Below are positions 29,772 to 40,866 of a stretch of DNA of 64,000 nucleotides, piece by piece. The stretch's first letter is position 1; each line of letters begins with the position of its first letter. The notes under the pieces are model-generated. The model was not told where the DNA came from and did not search any database. It worked only from the letters and a program-made list of their open reading frames with translations. This DNA is from Amblyomma americanum (lineage: Eukaryota; Arthropoda; Arachnida; Ixodida; Ixodidae), in assembly GCF_052857255.1 (NCBI RefSeq), contig NW_027526502.1:726501-790500 (forward strand). Reading direction: 5' to 3'. Made by a program: the position numbers and the translations under genes.

Positions 29772-32700
29772 ATGGCGGGGTTAAAGGTACTACAGTGGAA
29801 TTGCCGGTTAGTGCACGGTATCTTCTTTTCACGATTTACACCACCTTGCCTCACAATTAGATCCTGACATAATTTTACTTCAGGAAGCTTGGCTTACTTC
29901 TATTAGGTCATTCTCTCTAAAAAATTTCCGGGTATTCCGAGCCAATCGCAATTACGGTCGGGGTGGTGGCTTGTTAACACTAATTTCTTCTAAATTTTTT
30001 CATCGGGCGCAGTAGCACACCAGATTCAAAGACATGACTGCGAACTGTTGGCTGTTGATATCGCAATTCCACAGTGTGCTCCACTTACCGTTGCTAATGT
30101 TTATCTTCCTTCAGATGTACACAACACTGATCATTTAAACGTTCTTTTGCGGTCTAACAATAGAGTGGTGATTGCTGTAGATTTCAATTCACACCATGTA
30201 ATTTGGGGTTTTCGTACTGATGCATGTGGCAAGCTTCTATGGTCATGGGTGTCGTCAAGGAACGTGCGTTGCTGTAACAGTCCAGGAGTAACTTTCATGC
30301 GTTCCGACTCTCGGTATGTCATTGACCGAACACTGGCTGTGAACGGGGCGCAGGTTTCTTCGTGGTCTACAGTGGACTGTGGTACTTCTAGTGACCACTT
30401 TCAGATATCTTTCACAATAGCAGCTTCTCCCCCAAGGACGACTGCGTCTCCACAAAAATTCGTAAACCACACACTTTTCAAAAAAACTTGTGCAATCCTC
30501 TTTCTCCTCCATTGAATCATCGGATAACTTGGATCGCGCTAACCGAGTTCTCGGTTCTGTGTTAGGGGCCTCTCAGCGTTCCGTGTTCACGGTGCAGTCT
30601 ACGGTCAAGAACAAACAGCCCTCCCTGTGGTGGAATGATGACTCTGAGAGAGCATATCGCCTCAGAAAAGCTGCTTGGAAAACCCTCTCTCATAACCACT
30701 GCCCGCGGAATTGGATAAATTACAAATTTCTAGCGGCTTCATTTAAGATGACCATTGGTAAAGCGGAGGAGTACAATGAGAATTTGAACAGTTATCTTTC
30801 CAGCCCTAACAACCGCAAAGGTTTATACTGATTCATGGAACGTACCCATAAAACACCGACCTCTCATGTTACACAGTCCGTGGTCTCAACACCAGAGGAT
30901 GCAAAAAATCAACTTGACCAGATAGCACAAGGCCTTGTTTTGCGCTTTCATGCGCGGTTCGTGGTTCCATTCGTACTACCCCCTCCGCGCGCACACTTCA
31001 CTGCGGCTACACCCTATGAATTATTTGCCATTGTGAATGGCCTCAAACCTGCAGCTCCCGGATGCGATGGGATCTCTATCGGTATGTTGAAGTCGCTTGT
31101 AGAATTTACCTCGGATGTATTGCATATGGTTAATGTGTCCCTGGAGAAAGCCTGGCTCCTCCTGAATGGAAAATTGCGAAAATAATTTTACTTCTCAAGG
31201 ATCCAAAAAAGGGTTTAGAAATTAACAACATCCTGCCCATTTCCCTCTTGTCTAATTTAGTTAAAGTTTTTGAACGAATTGTGCACAGCCGTCTTACAGA
31301 TCATGTTCTAGCGGTACAAGCCTTCAGTGCTTCTCAGATAGGGTTTCGTCGGGGGTGCTCTGTTTGAACCGCACACTTGGATTTGGACAGTAGAATTAGG
31401 ATGGCAATGGAGAAGAAAGAGGTCGCGGCGTTAGTCACCTTGGATATTGCTAAAGCGTATGACAGTGTAGAGCATTCGATTTTATTGCACAAGCTGGACG
31501 AAATTCGGCCGCCTTTTTATATTCTTGCATGGGTTCAGGAATTCCTAAAAGAATGGCGGTTCTTCTGTTCGGACGGTTCCTTTACTTCCGAGTCTTTTTC
31601 TCAGACTAGAGGTGTGCCGCAGGGTACCGTACTGTCTCCGTTATTTTTTAACATACTTGTGCGAGATATACCTATTCAGGGTGACGTCAAGGTGTATGTG
31701 TATGCGGACGACATCGCCTTTTTCGCTTCTTTTAGACACATACATTCACTTTACCAGCTTTTGCAGACCTACCTCAAAGCACTGGAAGTATGGCTGGGCA
31801 AGTTACACTTAACTCTAAACGTGAACAAATCTTCAGTTCTCATTTTTCCTCCAGCATCCCCTCTTTATATAAGTCTACAGTATTGGGCGCCCAAACCCCG
31901 CAAGTGGAGTTCCTGAAGTATCCAGGTGTCATTTACGACCCTCACCTAGACTGGCGACCATATCAAATGGTGAGCGAGCTATCGGTCGCCTAATGCGAAT
32001 CAGCAATAAGAAATTTGGTATGCGCAGAGACACTCTCTTATTTCTTTATAAAACTTACGTAAGACCAATTTTGGAGTTCGGTTGCGTTCTATTCTCCGGT
32101 TGTCCTAGATATAAAATTCAACCGCTGATTCTTTTGGAGAGGCGTGCTCTACGGCTATGCCTGGGTTTACCAAAATCAGTGGCGAATTGTGTCCTCTTTC
32201 TGGAAGCTAGCATACGGGACTTGAACTCTCGCTTTCAACTTCTCACAGTGCGCACCTTCTTACGAGGACTTGAGCCAATGCCTGGAGTGGCTCATCCAAT
32301 TTTTTTGACAACCCCAGCATTCTTTCTTGATAAACATTGGCCCATTTACAAACTGCCTCAATTTGTGTTTACCGAGCACCTTCTGTAGAGAATTGCAGTC
32401 TCGCTTAGGTCTGTGCAATGCGTCAGCGATTTGCAGGCTGCACCAGCTGTTTGCTTCGACCATGTGCTGCCACATTACGCAAAGCAATTACCTGCCAACG
32501 TGCTAAATGGTCTCCTGGAGGAATATCTATTGCAGTATCCGAGCCATGCTGCAATTTTCACAGATGCCTCCCAACAAGCCGAAAAGGCAGGAGTAGGTGT
32601 TTATTCACAAACACTAGATTGGCGTTATTCTCTCCGGATCCCTGATTATACACCAATTTTCACTGCTGAATTTCTCGCTATTGGTTTGGCCCTTCAAAGC

Positions 32701-33387
32701 ATTCCCAGCAATATTTATCAAGTCATCATTCTCTCGGACTGCCGCTCACTCTTGGCTGCACTAGAAAGCTCGCAAACTACTCTCCTGTACTGATCCCTAC
32801 TGTACTTTGTGCCTCGTCATGTCCTAGAGGTACGTTTTCAGTGGATCCCTGGACACTGTGGCATTTCTTCAAATTCTATGGCCGATTTCTTAGCGAAATC
32901 TGCCATCAATGGCCCTATTGCCCAGGGTGTTCTAAACCTCACACTTTTGACCACGCACCGTTATGAGCGTTTCCAAATTCACCATTACCTGAGCCATGAG
33001 CCCATCCTTGGTACAGCGGATTTCGATCATTTGAAATTCCCATGGAATATACGTTCCTGAGCATCAAGACAATGTGAGGTTTCCATGACGTTGTTGCGCT
33101 GTAAAATTCCTCGCCTTAATCTATATTTATGCCGTTCTGGATTCACGCCGTCGAATCTATGTGCGTCATGCGAGGAGGTTGAAACGATAGATCATTTCAT
33201 CCTCTACTGCCGGCGGTTTGCACGGCAGAGAATTAAGCTTCTGCAAATTCCTCCCGCTCAATTAGGGCTGCCGTTTACTCTTCCCGTCGTCCTCTCATTC
33301 GGTGCAACCGTCAAAGCGCATGCCATTTGGCAGGTGTGTCAGATACTCCACAAGTATATCATTTCAACCGGGAGATTTTTGTGTTAA
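29772..33387 (+). pseudogene. LINE D ORF2: endonuclease, RT, RNase H, zinc-like C-terminus
   Basis: From ATG 29772. The endonuclease has VLQWNCR, ILLQEAWL (in a shifted frame, 29875), VDFNSHHVIWG (about 30180) and SSDHFQISF (about 30395). RT: AAPGCDGIS (31055), TLDIAKAYDSVEH (31440), RGVPQGTVLSPLFF (31610) and YVYADDIAFFAS (31700). RNase H: FTDAS (32560), ILSDCRSLLAAL (32730) and WIPGHCGISSNSMADFLAK (32840). The C-terminal motif CASCEEVETIDHFILYC lies at 33165. The domain order EN-RT-RNase H places it with I/LOA-type LINEs. Several stops and frameshifts (e.g. 30829, 31183, 31364, 32386, 32791, 33058) make it non-functional. Confidence 0.85.
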
Positions 33388-33550
33388 CCTCTCGTTACCT
33401 TTCCTTCCCTCTCAAAATTATTTGCTTTCTTATCAAACCTCAAAATTCAGTAATTCTACTCGCACCGCTTGTTTCCTTGAATTTCAATTCGATTTCTTCA
33501 TGCTCAATCTAATTAAGGATTTCATTTTCATGCATAATCTTTTTAATTGA

Positions 33551-34284
33551 TAAGCCGCTTGAGATTCGCTTGGATTAGAACTTCCCTGTTTGGATCTGCA
33601 CCAAACCACAGGTGGAGCGCGGTCGACGACGGACGCGTTGGAATCTGCTGGCAACCCGAATTTCCAGGCTTGGGCCTCAGCCGCAGGCGTCCGGGCTACC
33701 AGACCTGGACAGCCGTCGTCGAGAGCCTGAGCCACCGGACGACCCAGGCGCCGCTGTTCCCTTCCTGTCCGGCAGCCTCTGAGCACGGGCCGCCTCCGCA
33801 GGTGTGTTCCACAGGTGTGGCGGATTCCTGCGGCAGCGTTGAGGCCCACCGTGGAGACTGCCACCCACCCTACGCCTCCATCAGGGCATCGACCGGAGCC
33901 CACAGACCGCGCCGACGCCCTGCCACACCTCGTTGACGCACCATCTACCAAGCCCACACGTCGAACGCTGAATATTTCGCCGAACGTTGAACGCTGAGTG
34001 AACCTTTCGTTTTTTTCCCTCATGCTCTCCTCTGTCTTTCGCGAGTGTTGTCTTTGTTTGTTTGCTTTCCTGTTAATGTGTTCGTGAATCCTTGTGGGAG
34101 TTTCGGAGTGCCGTACCCTTCCCTGGCCGGCGAGGTGCGCCGTGGAGAAGCAGGAAAGCGGACGCTTTCCTCCTTCCCCTCGGGTGAGTAGCCAGAAGGT
34201 CAGCTCGAGAGCGCTGCGCTACCTCGTCCCTCAAATCGGTCGCAAGCGCGCACCGCCAGGCGCCGCCGGAGCGGTCGCTGATTC
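33551..34284. other. No gene seen; GC-rich unassigned block
   Basis: GC-rich sequence with chance-looking frames. It contains a 64-bp segment at 34094-34157 that recurs inverted at 36573-36636. Confidence 0.4.
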
Positions 34285-35201
34285 GCCGAAAGTGACAACG
34301 GGCAAGTGCGGCGAGATCGGCGGGTACAAGCCGTGGCCGGGGAGAGACTTGAGCGAGCCGCGACAGCGAGAGGACCTAAGGTAAATACCGCTCATCTTCC
34401 CTCTTTGTTGTCGCCATCTTGCCCCTTCAGCCGCACGACCAAGCCAGACGGCAAGGGTCGCAGATCAAGCATCCAGCGATTTTGGGAGAACTCAATAAAC
34501 GTTTGGGGGCCCCGCGCAAAGCCTCCTTTGAGGTCTCGGCCGTGAACTCCGAGCTCCCGGTATTGCACACCACGCGCGGCCGTTCTCACAGGGCGGCGCA
34601 GCGGAAATGCGAAATAAACACAACACGGAACAGGACGGTTTGCCTGGGGCCCAAACGTTTATTGGTTTCTCCCAAAATCGCTGGCTGCTGGATTTGCGAC
34701 CCTTGCCGTCTGACTTGGTCGTGCGGCTGACGGGGCAAGATGGCGACAACAAAGAGGGAAGATAAGCGGTATTTACCTAGGTCCTTTCGCTGTCGCGGCT
34801 CGCTTAAGTCTCTCTCCGACCACAGCCGGTACCCGCCAATCTCGGCGCACTTTTTTTTTATTTTTAAATTGGTTTTTGGGGACAGGAAATGGCGCAGTAT
34901 CTGCCTCAAATATGATTGGACACCTGAGCAGCGCCCTAAGAGAAGGGATAAAGGAGGGAGTGAAAGAAGAAAGGAGGAAAGAGGTGCCGTAGTGGAGGGC
35001 TCCGGAATAATTTCGACCACATAGGGATCTTTAGCGTGCACTGACATTGCACAGCACACGGGCGCCTTAGCGTTTTTCCTCCATAAAAACGCAGCCGTCG
35101 CCGTCGGGTTCGAACCCGGGAACTCCGGATCAGTAGTCGAGCGCCCTAACCACTGAGCCACCGCGGCGGGTCGCCGCACTTGCCCGTTGTCACTTTCGGC
35201 C
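34285..35201. repeat. 236-bp inverted repeat (foldback), right arm split by a SINE
   Basis: The left arm 34285-34520 is matched inversely by 34639-34850 plus 35171-35201, with a spacer of about 118 bp. Conserved in both arms are GACAACGGGCAAGTGCGGCG, a donor-like GACCTA(A)GGTAAATACC, TTGTTGTCGCCATCTTGCCC followed by an acceptor-like TCAG, and CAATAAACGTTTGGG. Similarity is roughly 85-90% by eye. The AATAAA plus sharp end resembles an LTR, so two LTR-like copies in opposite orientation are possible. Confidence 0.75.
34853..35170 (-). mobile_element. tRNA-derived SINE, long family, full length
   Basis: Minus strand: head CCGCCGCGGTGGCTCAGTGG at 35169 downward, B box GGTTCGAACCC, body with GTGCACGCTAAAGATCCC, then the CCTCCTTTCTTCTTTCAC region, ending in CCAAAAACCAAT and a T-rich tail at 34851-34870 on the plus strand. 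The flanks ACTCGGCGCACTT-like (34841-34852) and TCGCCGCACTT (35171-35181) form the target duplication. It interrupts the right arm of the foldback. Confidence 0.88.
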
Positions 35202-35288
35202 AATGGATGGATGGACAAGGCTGAACCCTTTGAATCGGGCGGTGGCTCAAGCCATCTAGCCATAATTTGTGAAATTTTACTCTTGTCT

Positions 35289-36572
35289 TTATTTTCGCCA
35301 CCAATCAGATAACCTTCGCTTGGTTACTTCTACCCGCTTAAAATCTACTTTCCCTTCACTGTTCTTAAACCCCAATGCCTTGGGTAAGTCAGCCTCGCTG
35401 CTTTCCACTGTAGGGTGAAGCCCTTTACAAAAAAGTATCAAGTGTTCAGCCGTTTCCTCCTCCTCTCCGCACGCAACGCACAACGTGTCTATCTCGTGGT
35501 ACCTGCCTCTATATGTCTTAGTCCGCAAAACTCCCGTCCTGGCCTCAAACAACAAAGAGCTTCCCCTACAATTATCATAGATATTTTCTTTGGCAATTTT
35601 CTGCTTAATGATCCTGTATGCTCCAAGTGCCGATTTCGTCAGCACCCCTGTTTTCCACAGAGCGCTCTCTGTTTGTTTAACCTTTTTCTTAACCGATAAT
35701 TGCTGATTTGCCCCCTACTGCTGTCCAGATATATGCTTGTCAATTTTCTAGTTCGCTTTCTCCATTTCGTGTCAACATTCTTTATATACAGGTATCTGAA
35801 AACTTTCATAGCCCACTGCTTTTCCCCCATTTTTTTCAATCGCTCCTCAAATGCTATCTTACTGCTAGCTTCTCTGCTCTATAACGACGCCCATCCCATA
35901 TCACCCTGTACCCCCTGATCTGGTGTGTTGCCATGTGCTCCCAAAGCTAGCCTCCCTACTCCCCGTTGTTTAATTTCTAACCTTGCTTGAACATCTGGTC
36001 TCATGCACAGGACCGCATTACCGAAAGTCAGGCTAGGGACCATCATCCCTTTCCAGATCCCTCTTACCACTTAATACCTATTCTAATTCCACAGTGCCCT
36101 ATTTTTCATGACAGCTGCATTCCTACTAGCTTTATGCATTACATATTTTTCATGCTCTGTCACATGCTCAGCACCGTTATTTATCCAAACCCGAAGATAC
36201 TTGTACTCATCCACTACTTTTAGCGTGAACTCTTGTATTCTATGTTCGCCGACCTCATCATTAAATATCACGACTGCAGATTTTCCTTACTAAACTTGAA
36301 ACCTAATCTATCTCCCTATGTACCACAAATGTCCATCAACTTCCGTAAATCTTCCTTGTTGTCAGCCATTAGCGCTATATCATCCGCGTATATTAGTCCC
36401 GGTAATGACTGTTTAATCCATTCTCCTTGCTTGAAAAAAGGAAGGTTGAAGCTTGGTCTGCTCCTCTCCAGTTTGGTCTCTATGCCTTGCAGGTAGAACA
36501 TGAACAACAAAGGAGGCAAAGGACATCCTTGCCTAAGCCCCCGCTGTATGTCGACAGGCCCTGATACATTTT
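35289..36572 (-). pseudogene. LINE E: RT C-terminal two-thirds, 5' truncated
   Basis: Minus strand from 36572: QRGLRQGCPLPPLLF (motif B), IYADDIALMADNKEDL (motif C, about 36385), then FNDEVGEHRIQEF, YKYLRVWINN and the thumb region. The C-terminus (35645-35289) has CVACGEEEETAEHLILFC, a Cys/His zinc-like motif, and the end RRLSDWWRK. Motif A and everything upstream are missing because the copy starts inside the RT. Several frame changes occur (about 36270, 36080, 35850, 35645). The clade is uncertain. Confidence 0.78.
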
Positions 36573-36636
36573 TTTCCTGCGTCTCCACGGCGCGCCTCGC
36601 CGGCCAGGGAAGGGTACGGCACTCCGAAACTCCCAC
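36573..36636 (-). repeat. 64-bp segment, inverse copy of 34094-34157
   Basis: Identical at 62 of 64 positions to 34094-34157 in the opposite orientation. It abuts the truncated 5' end of LINE E. Its origin is unknown. Confidence 0.8.
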
Positions 36637-36961
36637 ATCCTTTCCTCTCAAGGCTTACATTAGAGTTTATTTTTTTCCACATGCCGCCTGGTCTATTTCT
36701 TCTACCGTTTAACGTGCGGTAGTCTAACCTGCAGTCCTTCCCCGCACAACATCGCAATGGTCGACACCCGCACAATACATTACGCACACAGTTCTGGTCA
36801 CCGCTGCTTGCCCGTCTGGAGCCCGAAGAGGTGGCGGAGGGTTGCACTCACGCTGCCATCCGTAGGAGCGAAAACTTCGTGTTATCACCGGGCTCCGCGT
36901 TAGGACCAGTTGACGTCTTCAAAGGTTTCGTCTGGCGGTCCTCCAAATTCAAATCCACGAC
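36637..36961. other. No gene seen
   Basis: Unassigned sequence between the 64-bp segment and a SINE fragment; no motif recognised. Confidence 0.35.
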
Positions 36962-37086
36962 CACTATGCGATGCCATTGCACGTTAAGGAACCCAAGGTC
37001 GCCGAAATTACCGAGGCCCTCGACTACGGCGTCCCTTATAGCCTCAGTAGCTCTGGAACGCAGAACTCCATAAACCCAAACCGAAC
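36962..37086 (+). mobile_element. SINE 3' fragment, short family
   Basis: ATGCGATGCCATTGCACGTT, GCCGAAATTACCGAGGCCCT, CTACGGCGTCCCTTATAGCC and the terminal CATAAACCCAAACC follow the body of the 20141 and 38114 copies in order. The tRNA-like head is absent. Confidence 0.7.
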
Positions 37087-38098
37087 ACGGTCATAACACC
37101 GCCTGTCTCACGTCAGCGCAAGCTTTTTGCATTGACTTACTCTGCAACATAGATGGCACTGCGATGCCACAGCTCATAAAGCCCCTCAATAAACTAACAG
37201 CTCATGGCAGTCATTTGAAATGCTTTATAGAGTATAGAACGCGAGTGTTATCGGGTCCCGGTTGAAAATTCGTATACTCATAATTACTCATGTACGCTTC
37301 AGTACACAAAGATACTTCATGAAAGCAAAGACCACAACGCATTCATTAGGTCCAGTTTTTATTAGGTTCAAATCAACGAACCTTCGTAGCGTATTCCATG
37401 AAGAAGAAAAAATCCTTCCATCGTGTTCTGCGCGCTCGTATCGCAATCTGAAAGACCTTGGTTGGATTCCCCGTATTTGCACAGGGTGTTTTTTTTTATT
37501 TGAAGGTTCTCGTGTTACTCTCGTGTTACACCAACAACGCCGACACCGGCTTTTCTGCGACACGGTCTCTTTAACGCTGTCGCGTTAAAACAGGGCTAAC
37601 TTGGGCGCCGCACGGCATACTGCCGCAATCGGTCGGTGCGAGAAAGAGGCTTCAGCGCCGCGCAGCGATTTAATTGCGTCGCGGCTTTCACAATGCTGAC
37701 GCATTTGGCCTTCGATAGTGGGCAACGCGGTAGGATTCAGCTAGGTTCAGCAGACCCTGCCTTCATGCCCGATGTCGAAGGCTATGGCGCAAACTCTCGT
37801 ACATCTCTTCGGCTGAGATTTGGCGCTCATTTGTTCGCGGCCGTCAGCAGCGAGCAGTAACTTTCCTATGCGTATATATGACAAGACGGCCACAAAATAA
37901 CTCCATGTTGCGTGACCCCTAATCGAGGCAAGCGTTGCGTCTTCCAAGAGCTGCCTTACAGCTCCGCATCTAGCTCCCCGCTGTTCCGCATGAATATTCG
38001 TTTTGTACGAATACTTGCTTAAGTAACGAATAATTGCAAAAATGCTCGGTTATTTCGCTATTCGATTCGTTTTCGAATCGGCTTTTTACTGCACTATT
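37087..38098. other. No gene seen; dispersed-repeat fragments
   Basis: 37500-37590 contains, on the minus strand, GCGTTAAAGAGACCGTG and AAAGCCGGTGTCGGCG, related to 56440-56510 on the plus strand. 37985-38098 is TTCGAAT-rich. The remainder is not recognised. Confidence 0.4.
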
Positions 38099-38113
38099 CA
38101 TATTCGAAGAGTG

Positions 38114-38349
38114 CCGCCGCGGTGGCTGAGTGGTTACGGCGCTCGGCTGCTGGCCTGAAAGACGCGGGTTCGATCCCGGCCGCGGCGGTCTAATTTCGAT
38201 GGAGGCGAAATTCTAGAGGCCCGTGTACTGTGCGATGTCAGTGCACGTAAAAGAACCCCAGGTGGGCAAAATTTCCGGAGCCGTCACTACGGCGTCTCTC
38301 ATAGCCTGAGTCGCTTTGGGACGTTAAACCCATATAAACCAAACCAAAC
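38114..38349 (+). mobile_element. tRNA-derived SINE, short family, full length
   Basis: CCGCCGCGGTGGCTGAGTGG head, GGGTTCGATCCC B box, GTCGCTTTGGGACGTTAAAC and an AAACCAAACC end. The target duplication CATATTCGAAG is exact (38099-38109 and 38350-38360). Confidence 0.92.
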
Positions 38350-38360
38350 CATATTCGAAG

Positions 38361-38601
38361 CCGCCGCGGTGGCTCATCGGTTATGGTGCTTGGCTGCCAT
38401 CCCTAAAGACGCGGGTTTGATCCCGGCCGCGGCGGTAAAATTTCGATGGAGGCGAAGTTCTACACACCCGTGTATACTGTGCAACGTCAGTGCATGCTAA
38501 AGAATCCCACGTGGCCGAAATTATTCTGAGCCCTCCACTACGGCGTCAGGCTACGGCGTAGCCTGAGCCGCTTTGGGACGTTAAACGAGATAAATCAAAC
38601 C
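38361..38601 (+). mobile_element. tRNA-derived SINE, second copy in the same site
   Basis: Begins immediately after the right target duplication of the previous SINE: CCGCCGCGGTGGCTCATCGG, B box GGGTTTGATCCC (one change), then GCCGCTTTGGGACGTTAAAC and a CAAACCAAACC end. It is more diverged than its neighbour and has a local duplication near 38546-38565 (CTACGGCGT repeated). Confidence 0.88.
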
Positions 38602-38801
38602 AAACCATTCATAAGAAGTTCTTGCAACTGGGCTTGTTGGTGCGTATTCGTGAAAGACATGATAGCGCAAAAATGGCAACACGGACGAGTAAGGGAACAG
38701 GACGAGCGCTGCACTTTCAACAGGATTTATTCAAGGAAGAGCGTCTATATAGCCACTGTCCTTATCAATGCCCTTAATCGCAGTTGACAAACAATCGCCT
38801 C

Positions 38802-39620
38802 TCACAGATGTGCATCAAGAAAAAGCATTTCACTCTGGCGAGACGTGTCACTGATGCAATAATCACCTCGCTTCTTGATATAGAAGGCTTCCACGAGTTC
38901 ACGTTCTGTCTTATCTCGGGTTCTCAAGAGCACTTTGCAATCCGATAGTCGAAGCTTGCAGGCTATACGTTTCTCTTTCGAGCAGGCTTGGCAGTGGTCA
39001 GGCAGATGGGCACCTTTCTTGTTTAATGAATTCTTGTGTTCAAGCAGGCGCTCATTAAGACGCCGTCCGGTTTGTCCAACGTACACCTTGCCGCATGTAA
39101 GCGGGAACTCGTAAACCACACCTTTCTTGCACCCAACATTTGGAGTTCGGTGTCTGATGGCGCACTCTTGTACTTTTTTTTTCCCAATGCGAGAACACAT
39201 TCCTGCGAGTTTTCGAGGCGATGAAAATACCACGTCGACGCCTTATTTATTGGCAACCTTCTTGAGGTTATGAGATGTGAGGTGTACGTATAAGGTACAA
39301 CTTCCGGTCTTTCTTGAGGTCGGTTGTCTTCTTTGCTGCCCTTCAGCTTTTTCAGCAAGGTCTGCGTCACGGAGAGAACCAAGCAAGCCGGGAAGCCTGC
39401 TTTCTGCAGCCTGGACACCTGAGATGCAAAGCTGGCGTGCATGGCATGGTGGCAGGACTTCTTCAGTGCGGACGCTAAGCACTGGGAAGCGATAGCCCTC
39501 TTAACAGTCTTTGAATGGTTCAAATGAAATGGCTACAAATCTTTCTTGGCGCGTGGACAGTATCGCCAGCAAACATGCGAAGGGTGAAAGGTTACGGTGA
39601 GATCTAAAAATTGTAATTGG
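38802..39620 (-). pseudogene. PLE-2 left copy: linker and GIY-YIG nuclease
   Basis: Minus strand from about 39640. The RT-distal segment (ending near HVCWRYCPRAKKDL) is followed by a TAG at about 39530, then SKTVKRAIASQCLASALKKS and the linker. After a frame change near 39260 comes the nuclease (39233-38802) with VVYEFPLTCGKVYVGQTGR, LNERLLEHKNS, DHCQACSKEKR and a REL-VEAFYIKK helix, ending at 38802. The nuclease frame itself is open. The RT core is absent and one stop and one shift break the upstream part. Confidence 0.78.
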
Positions 39621-39659
39621 TTATTACTGCTAGGCAGTTCGTGAGCGAAGGCGAGGCCC

Positions 39660-40113
39660 ATGCGGTGTCGACGTGGTATTTTCAGCGCCTCGAAAACACC
39701 GTAGAAATGTGTTCTCGCATTGGGAGAAAAAAGTGCAAGAGTGCGCCATCAGACACCGAACTCCACATGTTGGGTGCAAGAAAGGTGTAGTGTACGAGTT
39801 CCCGCTTACATGCGGCAAGGTGTACGTTGGACAAACCGGACGGTGTCTTAATGAGCGCCTGCTTGAACACAAGAATTCATTAAACAAGAAAGGTGCCCAT
39901 CTGCCTGACCACTTCCAAGCCTGTTCGAAAGAGAAACGTATAGCCTGCAAGACTCGACTATCGGAATGCAAAGTGCTCTTGAAAAGCCGAGATAAGACAG
40001 AACGTGAGCTCGTGGAAGCCTTCTATATCAAGAAGCGAGGTGATTATTGCATCAGTGACATATCAGTGGTTCTGCGCTACAGGGAAATGCTGTTTCTTGA
40101 TGCACATCTGTGA
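39660..40113 (+). pseudogene. PLE-2 right copy: GIY-YIG nuclease
   Basis: Plus-strand near-duplicate of the left nuclease: VVYEFPLTCGKVYVGQTGR, LNERLLEHKNS and DHFQACSKEKR, stopping at 40113. The paired Cys in DHCQAC is Phe here, a probable loss of a zinc ligand, and an extra short insertion occurs before the C-terminus (SVVLRYRE). The copy is truncated at its 5' side in the linker. Confidence 0.78.
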
Positions 40114-40465
40114 GAGGTGATTGTCGACTGCGATTAAGAGCATGGATAAAGACAGGGGCTATATAAACGCTCTTCCTTGAATAAATCCTGTTGAAAGTGC
40201 AACGCTCGTCCTATTCCTTTACTCGTCCGTGTAGCCATTTTCGCGCTCTCATGTATTTCACAAACCATTCATATTCGATAGCAATGGCGGCCTATTCACA
40301 TCCGTATAGGCTTTATACTACACTATTCGTATTAGGTTCGGTAGCAATGCTAGCCTATTCTATTCGATTCGGTTTCGAAAAAGCACCATTCGCACACCCC
40401 ACAGTTTAGCTCTTTCGAGAGTTTGCAATTAGGGAGTGTGTCCACCACCTTCGCTGTCTTTATAT

Positions 40466-40839
40466 TGCCGCGAATATTTGCAGAGTTCGTTCTTTTTTCA
40501 AATCTGCCGCCACACCACTTTATCGCTTTGTTTGCGACGCAAGACGCGACTAGATTTATCTCGATTGATCGCAGCCAGGCAGAGCTGATTCTACGTTGTT
40601 CCGCAATGTTCTAGTAACTTTGCACACTTTATCTCGAAAGTTCGCTATCAGCTTTAAATTGAGCACGGCCGACAGTGGCGGGCATTCTGTTCGACGACCA
40701 CCGAGCACGCTTGTCGCTTCGCCGCCGCCGAGTGATTCAGTCCATTTTGGGTGCAAGTCAGCCCAATAAACAGTTTTCTTTCAGAAGACCTTTTGTCCGT
40801 CTTCATCGCTCCTTCGACTGCCGCCACCACTACGTGACA
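40466..40839 (+). repeat. Gypsy-2 5' LTR (374 bp)
   Basis: TGCCGCGAATATTTGCAG to CACTACGTGACA. CCCAATAAACAG near 40763-40774 is a likely polyadenylation signal. It is followed at 40841 by CTGGTGGTGGTGCGGGG as the presumed primer site; the tRNA could not be assigned. Confidence 0.92.
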
Positions 40840-40866
40840 TCTGGTGGTGGTGCGGGGTGGCCTTCC

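Larger units (their letters stand above)
38613..40261. mobile_element. PLE-2: head-to-head Penelope-like element
   Basis: Flanked by an exact 11-bp direct repeat AAACCATTCAT (38602-38612 and 40262-40272). The left half is on the minus strand and the right half on the plus strand, and both end in the same 3' region. The inverse-repeat ends contain GGACGAGTAA, GACGAGCG and CAACAGGATTTATTCAAGG. The outer left end carries AACTGGGCTTGTTGGT. No RT catalytic core is included. Confidence 0.82.

Noticed and set aside
33547..33936. 129-codon plus-strand frame as a gene
   Set aside because: No domain, an overlapping 179-codon antisense frame, and skewed GC-rich composition; more likely noncoding repeat sequence.
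38613..40261. Hammerhead ribozyme in the PLE terminal repeats
   Set aside because: Hammerhead motifs are known in PLE terminal repeats, but I could not find the CTGATGA...GAAA core on either strand of these ends.
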